From the NCBI GenBank assembly GCA_019307665.1, contig JAFDJC010000132.1, positions 1 to 8,555 on the forward strand: 8,555 nt of DNA, in the 5' to 3' direction. Each line of letters opens with the position of its first letter. Position 1 is the stretch's first letter. Under the pieces are notes generated by a model. It had not been told where the DNA came from. It saw nothing but the letters and a program-made list of their open reading frames with translations, and made no database searches. Origin of the DNA: Deltaproteobacteria bacterium. GTDB taxonomy: Bacteria > Desulfobacterota > Desulfobacteria > Desulfobacterales > SURF-7. Both the position numbers and the translations under genes were made by a program. Of the stretch, positions 1 through 5,847 are shown in pieces.

Positions 1-1257
1 CATTCCGCCCGGTTTTTCCATGGCCTCAAAAATAGTGATTTTAAACCCCTTCAGCCTCAGGTAATAGGCTACTGTGAGGCCCGCAGGACCTGATCCGATA
101 ACAGCGATTTGCTTATCAATTTCTTTAACTTCAGGGCATGGTACATCTTCAAGTTTTGCATTATCCGCAGCAAATCTTTTTAAGTCCCTGATTAAAACCG
201 GTGAATCCACCAATGCTCTTCTGCAGTCACTTTCACAAGGATGGGGACATACCCTTCCCAAGACTCCCGGCAAGGGAAGACGTTCCATGATTATGTTAAG
301 CGCCTGCTGATAATTGCCGGTTTTAACCATCTGTACATATCCCTGCACATTGGTCCCGGCAGGACAGGAGGTTCTGCAGGGTGCGGTTGATCTTTTATCA
401 ATGACATACCTGACAGGCACAGCCTGCGGGAAAGAGATGTAAATGGCTTTTCTCATTAATGTGCTGACATCCCATTCATTGGGCATTTCGACAGGACATA
501 CTTTTGCACAGTCGCTACATCCTGTACAATTGGATTTTATATAACGGGCTTTATTATTTACAGTGACCTTGAAATTGCCGACAAAACCGCTGACATCTTC
601 AACCTCGCAATAGGTCATCAGTTCAATATTTTTATCCTGGCCGACCTCAACCATTTTGGGTGTGCCGATACACGCCGCACAGTCAAGTGTGGGAAATGTT
701 TTATCATATTGAAGCATGTGCCCGCCTACTGTTGGCTGTTTTTCAACCAGGTAGGCTTTAAAACCCGAACTGGCAATATCAAGGGATGCCTGCATTCCTG
801 CGATTCCTCCTCCGACAACCAGTGTATTTGAATTTACCGAAAACCGGCTTGGGATAAGCGAGTCCTGATATGCGACTCTTTTAAGCCCGGCCTTTACAAG
901 AATTCTTGCTTTTTCCGTGGCTTCATCTTCATCCTCAGTGACCCAGGATACGTGCTCGCGCACACAGACCACGTGAAGTGCATAGTAGGGATTAAGACCG
1001 GCCCGTTGACAGGCCGCCCTAAATGTTTTTTCATGCATCCTCGGCGAACATGAAGCAACAACGACCCGAGTCAGGTTTTGTTCCTTTATATCACTCTCAA
1101 TGAGTTCCTGACCAGGATCAGAACACATAAACAGATAATCCCGCGAGATAACCACCCCGGGGAAGGTAGAGGCATACTCTGCCACCTCGCTCACTCGAAC
1201 CCGATAAGCAATATTAATACCGCAGTGACAGATATAGAATCCGATTCGCTCAGACAT
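1..1257 (-). CDS. Large HdrA-type flavoprotein with GltD/NfnB-like module, C-terminus cut by window edge
   Basis: Only the first 419 residues lie in the window; the frame stays open to base 1. The N-terminal part is clearly HdrA: an iron-sulfur domain with CHCG (Cys10, Cys12), MCSDPGQ (Cys45) and ASCSPRMHE (Cys70), an FAD Rossmann motif VVGGGIAGM (147-155), the HdrA signature TFPTLDCAAC (188-197), and an inserted ferredoxin motif CxxCxxCxxxC (244, 247, 250, 254). From about residue 285 it changes to a GltD/NfnB-like segment: CRTSCPAG (294-301), GRVCPHPCESDC (334-345), then a second dinucleotide fold, IGSGPAGL (387-394). HdrA proteins take and split electrons in flavin-based bifurcation; GltD-like modules usually react with NAD(P)H. 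The start ATG overlaps the end of the upstream gene by 8 bases and has AGGAG (1265-1269) seven bases before it. A cytoplasmic electron-transfer subunit partnering the upstream membrane protein is inferred. Family assignment is firm; the electron donor is not known. Confidence 0.93.
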   Translation of the reverse strand, partial: MSERIGFYICHCGINIAYRVRVSEVAEYASTFPGVVISRDYLFMCSDPGQELIESDIKEQNLTRVVVASCSPRMHEKTFRAACQRAGLNPYYALHVVCVREHVSWVTEDEDEATEKARILVKAGLKRVAYQDSLIPSRFSVNSNTLVVGGGIAGMQASLDIASSGFKAYLVEKQPTVGGHMLQYDKTFPTLDCAACIGTPKMVEVGQDKNIELMTYCEVEDVSGFVGNFKVTVNNKARYIKSNCTGCSDCAKVCPVEMPNEWDVSTLMRKAIYISFPQAVPVRYVIDKRSTAPCRTSCPAGTNVQGYVQMVKTGNYQQALNIIMERLPLPGVLGRVCPHPCESDCRRALVDSPVLIRDLKRFAADNAKLEDVPCPEVKEIDKQIAVIGSGPAGLTVAYYLRLKGFKITIFEAMEKPGGM

Positions 1258-3565
1258 GGCAGCTCTCCTGCTCAAGGCCCATATAATTGGTATCAGTTTT
1301 TCCGGTTCGATCCGAAAAATCAATTGATGTTAACAGCAGTTCAGCGACATCCTGAACTTTTATTTTATCCTTAACGTCCAGTTCAGTTACGGCATCATTC
1401 AGCATTTTGATGCAATATGGACACGCTGTAGCAATTACATCAGAGCCGGTGTTAACAGCCTCCTGAATGCGCAGTACTCCAAAACGCTTGTCTCCTGGAT
1501 ACTCCTTCCACGGGCCACCGCCTCCCCCTCCGCAACAGAAACTTCTTTCCCTGTTATTATCCATTTCGACAAGCTTTAACCCGGGGATGCTTTTCAGTAC
1601 TCTTCTCGGTGCATCGTAAATACCATTGTGTCTTCCAAGATAACATGGATCATGAAATGTTACTTTCAGATCAACATTATGCACTGGTTTAAGGTTCCCT
1701 TTTGCTATAAGCCTGTCGAGAAGTTCAACATAGTGTTCACTATCTACAAAATTTTTCAATTCGTCATAATGTTTTTTAAAAGCATTCATACAATGGGGTG
1801 AAGAAGTTAATATTTTTTTAACACCAGCATTTAAAAACAGGTTTGTGTTCTTTCTTTCAAGGTCTAAAAATGTTTTCTTTGCCCCTATTGAAGCTGCCTG
1901 ATCGCCGCAGCAGCTTTCCTTAGTTCCTAATGTTCCAAAAGAAACTCCGGCATTTTCAAGTAATTTTGGCAAAGCCCGGCCAGCCCTCTCACAGCCTTTT
2001 GAAGGACTTGTATCATACGCAGTTGTACAGCAGGTAAACAGGCAATACTCATTGTCCCGGCTAAATGCAGGTATGTCGATATCAGAGGCCCAGTCAAGAC
2101 GGGTTTCCGGCTTGCCGTTCCATGGGTTCTGGTTTTTTTCTAAACTTTTAACAGGGGCCTTGAAATATTTGGGAAGTTTTCCGGCTATTACATTTTGCTC
2201 GCGAACGGTTTTTACAAGATCGATTATTTCGATACCTCTGGGGCAGTGCTCAACACAGCTGCCGCAAGTGGCACAATCCCAGACAGCTGTGTCCACTGTC
2301 TCACGGGTACAGGTTTCAAGGGAGATGTTACGAAGTATCTGGCGGGGGCTGTAATAGGTCAACTGGCTCCAAGGGCAGACACCTGAGCAGATACCGCACT
2401 GCATACAACTCATAAAGTTGTCACCAACATCCTTTGTCACTGTTTCAAAGTCAACCTCAGACTCTTTTGTGGCTTTTTCTTTCAATGTGGTTAAAAAAAT
2501 GGCAAGCGGCCTATAAAAAAGATGCGATAATTTTCCAAAGGGAAGCATGATGCAAAGCATTCCGACACAGATGGCGACATGGATCGTGTATATGGTATAG
2601 GTGGCTATCGGCCACCCGGCAAGACGAAATATATGAATCAAAATCCCGGTAAATGCAACCACAAATAATAAGACAAGGAAAAATATATCCGTAAAATCAG
2701 AATACCTGTGAAGCTTTTCTTCTTTTAAGCGCCACCGGCTATACAACATATTTCCTGAAATAAGCATTAATGTAATTGTGGCATAGTATCCGAAAATTCG
2801 CGTTGGATGCCAGAAGGGATGTATAATATCAGTCTGAAATACTTCAAGGAAACCAACAACAAGAACTTCCATTGTGACATAACCGGAAAACAACAGAAAG
2901 TGTCGTAACCATCTGCTGCTGGGTCCGGTTCCACATTTACGCCACCGTTTTTGTGTCAGATAGTGGAGCAAAAAAACCGGGGCCTGAATTATATAGGTTG
3001 TAATGGGTATTTTTGTACCTTTCATGATACCAAGATACATTCGAAACCCGTTTGAGATGAGCAATGTCCCGAGTATGGCAAACATGATCATGTCGCCTGT
3101 ATGTACCCAGTGTGCAGGCGCAAATGAATTCAATGCCACCCGATCAGTAATAACGAGCCCATGGCCAAAAAGAAAAAGGAGGATGATACCTATTGCTACA
3201 ACAAGAAAAGCGCCCACTTCCCATCTGGGTGATGTATAGAATTTATAAGCAAGGCCGGTCCAGTCAAACTGCGTTGTCAACCAGCGACGTGTGGCCATCA
3301 TGGTCTCAGCCGGTTCAGCACCGCGGGGGCAGTCTATATTACAGTCGCCACAATAATAACAGAGCCATGGTTCAGGTGACTCAAGTAATTTGTCTTTTAG
3401 CCCTAGCTGAATAAAACGGTATATTTTTCGTGGAAATGTAGTGGTGCCGGTTGATAACGGACAGGCAGCAGAGCAGTTTCCGCACTGCATACAGATATCC
3501 ATATCCCTGGCTCCAAATTTTGAGATTTCATGAGACAGTCCGTGATCAATACAGTTATTCACCAA
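1250..3565 (-). CDS. Membrane Fe-S oxidoreductase: QmoC-like half fused to HdrD-like half
   Basis: A 771-residue protein. Domains in order: an HdrC-like double [4Fe-4S] domain (Cys25/28/31/35 and Cys69/72/75/79); a membrane domain with about six or seven hydrophobic helices between 117 and 342, like the cytochrome b part of NarI/QmoC, with several His (153, 156, 222, 249, 311, 329) that could ligate haem; a second double [4Fe-4S] domain (Cys387/390/393/397 and Cys431/434/437/441); and two CCG domains (Cys512-513, 552-553, 592; Cys641, 677-678, 715/718). The first half matches QmoC architecture, the second HdrD/TmcB architecture. Such proteins exchange electrons with menaquinone, and CCG domains hold the noncubane clusters that reduce disulfides in true Hdr. 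The start is TTG 3565 or GTG 3562, following an AGAGGG at 3577-3582 at long spacing; no upstream in-frame ATG exists. It overlaps the HdrA gene by 8 bases. The true substrate is unknown; an ETF:quinone oxidoreductase-like role is the main alternative. Confidence 0.92.
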   Translation of the reverse strand: MVNNCIDHGLSHEISKFGARDMDICMQCGNCSAACPLSTGTTTFPRKIYRFIQLGLKDKLLESPEPWLCYYCGDCNIDCPRGAEPAETMMATRRWLTTQFDWTGLAYKFYTSPRWEVGAFLVVAIGIILLFLFGHGLVITDRVALNSFAPAHWVHTGDMIMFAILGTLLISNGFRMYLGIMKGTKIPITTYIIQAPVFLLHYLTQKRWRKCGTGPSSRWLRHFLLFSGYVTMEVLVVGFLEVFQTDIIHPFWHPTRIFGYYATITLMLISGNMLYSRWRLKEEKLHRYSDFTDIFFLVLLFVVAFTGILIHIFRLAGWPIATYTIYTIHVAICVGMLCIMLPFGKLSHLFYRPLAIFLTTLKEKATKESEVDFETVTKDVGDNFMSCMQCGICSGVCPWSQLTYYSPRQILRNISLETCTRETVDTAVWDCATCGSCVEHCPRGIEIIDLVKTVREQNVIAGKLPKYFKAPVKSLEKNQNPWNGKPETRLDWASDIDIPAFSRDNEYCLFTCCTTAYDTSPSKGCERAGRALPKLLENAGVSFGTLGTKESCCGDQAASIGAKKTFLDLERKNTNLFLNAGVKKILTSSPHCMNAFKKHYDELKNFVDSEHYVELLDRLIAKGNLKPVHNVDLKVTFHDPCYLGRHNGIYDAPRRVLKSIPGLKLVEMDNNRERSFCCGGGGGGPWKEYPGDKRFGVLRIQEAVNTGSDVIATACPYCIKMLNDAVTELDVKDKIKVQDVAELLLTSIDFSDRTGKTDTNYMGLEQESCHV

Positions 3566-3752
3566 TTCAGACCATTCCCTCTAATTCAATTTCCTTCCAC
3601 GGTCCTGTTATAAACACTAATCAAACCAATGCGTTAAAACCTGTGAAAGCAGGAACTGAACATTTATCTTTATGAAGACATTTTCTATTTTGCTAGACTA
3701 ATATAATTTTCATAACATATTTTCAATCAGAATGAAAACAGAACCAGGGGAT
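3566..3752. other. Intergenic gap between asd and the Hdr-type genes
   Basis: These 187 bases contain no credible coding region on either strand. They are A+T-rich, most strongly at 3680-3735. No strong terminator for asd is visible. A weak promoter-like pair pointing to the Hdr-type genes is listed separately. It is therefore unclear whether the Hdr-type pair is read through from asd or has its own promoter. Confidence 0.6.
3700..3726 (-). promoter_or_regulatory. Weak candidate sigma70 promoter for the Hdr-type operon
   Basis: Read on the minus strand there is TTGAAA (3721-3726), then 15 bases, then TATATT (3700-3705); a TATTAG box at 17 bases is the alternative. Spacing and match are mediocre in very A+T-rich DNA, so this may be chance. 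The leader to the start at 3565 would be about 130 bases. Confidence 0.3.
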
Positions 3753-4865
3753 TCAAACCTGCTCCAAAACAATTTTAAATATCCGACGAATCGGTTCTGC
3801 GGCTCCCCAGAGGAGTTGATCGCCTACAGTATAAAGAGTAAGATACTCGGGTCCGATGTTAAGTTTTCTTATCCTCCCGACCGGTACATCCAACTTGCCG
3901 GTTACCTCCGCGGGAGTGAGCTCCTTAACAGTTTCTTCCTTTATGTTCGGTATTATTTTTACCCAGTCGTTTGCCTTGGCAATAATATTTGATATCTCGT
4001 CTATGCTGATGTCCTTTGTAAGCTTTATGGTTAATGCCTGAGAGTGGCACCGCATTGAACCTATTCTTACACAGATTCCATCGATAGGAATCGGGCTTTC
4101 GGTTTGGAGTATCTTGTTTGTCTCAGCATATCCTTTCCATTCCTCACGACTCTGTCCTGACTCCATAGGGCTGTCTATCCATGGAATCGCACTTCCGGCC
4201 AGGGGGACGCCAAAATTATCGACAGGAAAGTCTATACTGTTCATGGTTTCGATTACATTACGATCAAGTTCTGCAATCGGAGACTCCGGATCATCCAGGT
4301 AATCGGATGCAGCGTTTCCAATGGCAGACATCTGTGACACAAGTTCTCGCATATTTTTCGCACCTGCTCCTGATGCTGCCTGATATGTCATTGATGTAAT
4401 CCATTCGATCAGGCCTTTATGCAACAGTCCCCCGACAGCCATAAGCATAAGGCTGACAGTACAATTGCCACCGATGAATTTTCTTATATTAACGGACAAT
4501 CCTTTGTCTATAACATCCCGGTTTACAGGATCGAGCACAATAATACTGTCTTCGTCCATTCTGAGTGCAGATGCCGCGTCAATCCAGTAGCCTTTCCAGC
4601 CTGATTCGATAAGCCGGGGATAAACGTCTTTAGTATATCCGCTACCCTGGCAGGTTACAATAATATCCATGGATGACAGCTTTTCAATATCGTTTGCGTT
4701 CTGGACAACCGGTGTATCTATACCGATATCAGGACCCGGCTTCCCTGTCTGGGATGTAGAAAAAAAAAGCGGTTCAAACCCTTTGAAATCACCCTCCTCA
4801 ACCATCCTGCCCATAAGGACGGACCCCACCATACCTCGCCATCCTACAAATCCGGCCTTGATCAT
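3753..4865 (-). CDS. asd: Aspartate-semialdehyde dehydrogenase
   Basis: A full-length 370-residue enzyme that reduces aspartyl-4-phosphate with NADPH to aspartate semialdehyde, the branch-point step toward lysine/diaminopimelate, threonine, methionine and isoleucine. It is of the Gram-negative E. coli type: N-terminal nucleotide-binding motif GFVGWRGMVGS (5-15), catalytic Cys135 in GGNCTVSLM, Gln162 in TYQAASGAGA, Glu241 and Lys244, Arg267 in ICVRIGS and active-site His274 in MRCHSQALTIKL. All of these fall at the residue numbers I recall for the E. coli enzyme, so the start (ATG 4865) is well supported. A G-rich GGGGG lies five bases before it. The gene has its own good promoter (4937-4965). 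The Hdr-type genes follow 187 bases downstream on the same strand, but nothing links their functions. No missing residues or odd features. Confidence 0.97.
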   Translation of the reverse strand: MIKAGFVGWRGMVGSVLMGRMVEEGDFKGFEPLFFSTSQTGKPGPDIGIDTPVVQNANDIEKLSSMDIIVTCQGSGYTKDVYPRLIESGWKGYWIDAASALRMDEDSIIVLDPVNRDVIDKGLSVNIRKFIGGNCTVSLMLMAVGGLLHKGLIEWITSMTYQAASGAGAKNMRELVSQMSAIGNAASDYLDDPESPIAELDRNVIETMNSIDFPVDNFGVPLAGSAIPWIDSPMESGQSREEWKGYAETNKILQTESPIPIDGICVRIGSMRCHSQALTIKLTKDISIDEISNIIAKANDWVKIIPNIKEETVKELTPAEVTGKLDVPVGRIRKLNIGPEYLTLYTVGDQLLWGAAEPIRRIFKIVLEQV

Positions 4866-4936
4866 GATACCCCCATATTCATTTTTTCCATGTTAAAAAA
4901 ACGTTCGGTCATTTATTTGATACGATTTTCATCCTT

Positions 4937-4965
4937 AAAATATAAAAAGCAGGCCGGCGTGTCAA
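4937..4965 (-). promoter_or_regulatory. Sigma70-type promoter for asd
   Basis: On the minus strand a perfect -35 TTGACA (4960-4965) is followed by a 17-base spacer and a -10 TATTTT (4937-4942). Transcription would start near 4930, leaving a leader of about 65 bases before the asd ATG, too short for a lysine riboswitch. The -35 box begins only five bases from the end of the inverted-repeat element at 4971-5067. Confidence 0.65.
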
Positions 4966-4970
4966 TACAC

Positions 4971-5067
4971 GAATTCCGGGGACAGTATATCTATTTCTTA
5001 CAATAAAGACACAGGCTATCTTGCTATTATTTCGTGAAAAGAAATAGATATACTGTCCCCGGAATTC
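4971..5067. repeat. 97-bp element with perfect 29-bp inverted arms (REPIN/MITE-like)
   Basis: The arms 4971-4999 and 5039-5067 are exact reverse complements over 29 bases, separated by a 39-base A+T-rich centre. Each arm starts at the outside with GAATTCCGGGGACAG and continues into an A+T-rich GTATATCTATTTC. The GGGGACAGTATA-type end is one I associate with short repeats dispersed by IS200-like Y1 transposases (RAYT-type); this is recalled, not searched. The element lies in the gap between the tandem-RHH gene and asd, has no coding capacity, and has no T-run after either arm, so it is not a canonical terminator, though the transcript would fold into a very stable hairpin. No target-site duplication is evident at the borders. 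Confidence 0.8.
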
Positions 5068-5080
5068 CCCCTACATTTTT

Positions 5081-5671
5081 TTAGAATTTTTCTATGAGCT
5101 CTCCCCTTTGAATAAAAGACTCAATATTGATGCATGTTTTCCTTAATACAGATAGAGCTGTTTGCATTTCATTATATACAGGGTCTTCTTCTCCGATCAG
5201 TCTTCTAGTTTTTTCGAGCAGGTTTTCATTCTGCTTTAAGTTAATTTTCAATTCTTTTAGCAGAACCTTACGTTTTTCATGCTTTTCCTGTTCACGGGTG
5301 ATAATCGGTAAAAGCCTTTGAATCGAATATTCAACCAGTATATCACGAGGCGCATCACAGGTTTTTGAAATTCTATCAAGTAAAGACAACGTGCTTCTGC
5401 TGATAACATACGTTTTTTGAATACTCTCTTTTTTTCTGGGTATAAAAGGTTCTGCTTCACTTGCAATAAAATTCAAGACATCAGCATCACCGATTAAATG
5501 GTCAAAAAGCGATTTTTGTTTCACACCGAGATGAATCGAAACAGCACTCATTGCATCTATGGCTCTTCGAGTCAGCTTAAACGTTGCACGAACAGATTGC
5601 CGGCCCAGAAGATCAGAGGTTGTGGTTTTGGGTAGAGATAACCTACCTGTTTTTTTATCTTTTTCATCCAT
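5081..5671 (-). CDS. Tandem ribbon-helix-helix-like protein with coiled-coil tail, function unknown
   Basis: A 196-residue protein not recognised as a named family. Residues 25-60 and 82-117 align without gaps as two copies of one unit: a short strand (SVRATFKLT / SIQKTYVIS) followed by two predicted helices, the pattern of a ribbon-helix-helix DNA-binding domain. Shared positions include Ser26/83, Thr30/87, Arg35/92, Ser45/102, Leu55/112 and Ile60/117. Residues 125-160 are Lys/Glu/Leu-rich and likely coiled coil; the last 30 residues are probably helical. The N-terminal 20 residues are polar and likely disordered. The start ATG 5671 has AGGAGG (5682-5687) ten bases upstream. It is transcribed away from dnaK across a region with a perfect 13-bp dyad, which suggests a repressor acting on itself and perhaps on dnaK. 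That is inference. A non-DNA-binding chaperone-linked protein cannot be excluded. The gene is certain enough; its role is not. Confidence 0.85.
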   Translation of the reverse strand: MDEKDKKTGRLSLPKTTTSDLLGRQSVRATFKLTRRAIDAMSAVSIHLGVKQKSLFDHLIGDADVLNFIASEAEPFIPRKKESIQKTYVISRSTLSLLDRISKTCDAPRDILVEYSIQRLLPIITREQEKHEKRKVLLKELKINLKQNENLLEKTRRLIGEEDPVYNEMQTALSVLRKTCINIESFIQRGELIEKF

Positions 5672-5699
5672 TATTCATTTGCCTCCTGTTTTCAAAGCC

Positions 5700-5741
5700 G
5701 TTACATTACTAATGGCGCTGATTCATTTTTAGTAATGTAAC
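5700..5741. promoter_or_regulatory. Operator-like dyad between the RHH gene and dnaK
   Basis: GTTACATTACTAA (5700-5712) and its exact reverse complement (5729-5741) flank a 16-base centre. Each arm itself contains a tandem five-base repeat (GTAAT then GTAAC, read outward), the kind of short repeat RHH dimers bind. The dyad lies 29 bases upstream of the RHH start codon and 20 bases upstream of the dnaK -35 box. A partial third copy, TTTTTAGTA (5772-5780; compare 5726-5734), sits inside the dnaK promoter spacer. A T-run follows the right arm, so an intrinsic terminator reading toward dnaK is the alternative, but no plus-strand gene lies upstream to need one. Confidence 0.6.
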
Positions 5742-5760
5742 TTTTTTAGCAGTTTATTTA

Positions 5761-5788
5761 TTGACACATTCTTTTTAGTACATATCTT
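5761..5788 (+). promoter_or_regulatory. Sigma70-type promoter for dnaK
   Basis: A perfect -35 TTGACA (5761-5766), a 16-base spacer and a -10 TATCTT (5783-5788) place the start near 5795 and give an untranslated leader of about 50 bases. No sigma32-type CCCCAT box and no CIRCE inverted repeat (TTAGCACTC/GAGTGCTAA) were found between 5672 and 5847, so the usual heat-shock control signals are not evident. Confidence 0.55.
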
Positions 5789-5847
5789 TTGACTAAACAA
5801 CAAAATTTTAATGAAAAATAAAAAACTTATAAATAGGAGGAAGGCTG

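Noticed and set aside
1078..1374. Plus-strand open frame of 98 codons
   Set aside because: It lies across the overlap of the HdrA-type and QmoC-HdrD genes, both with clear motifs on the minus strand, and its product shows no family resemblance.
4862..4891. Nine-codon frame overlapping the asd start (ATGA overlap), possible leader peptide
   Set aside because: No ribosome binding site, no run of regulatory amino-acid codons and no terminator hairpin in the short leader.
4971..5067. Inverted repeat read as an intrinsic terminator of the RHH gene
   Set aside because: The stem is long and stable but no T-run follows it on the minus strand; instead the asd -35 box comes next. Read-through may still be reduced.
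5672..5847. CIRCE element upstream of dnaK
   Set aside because: Neither the TTAGCACTC nor the GAGTGCTAA arm is present; the dyad that is present has a different sequence and spacing.
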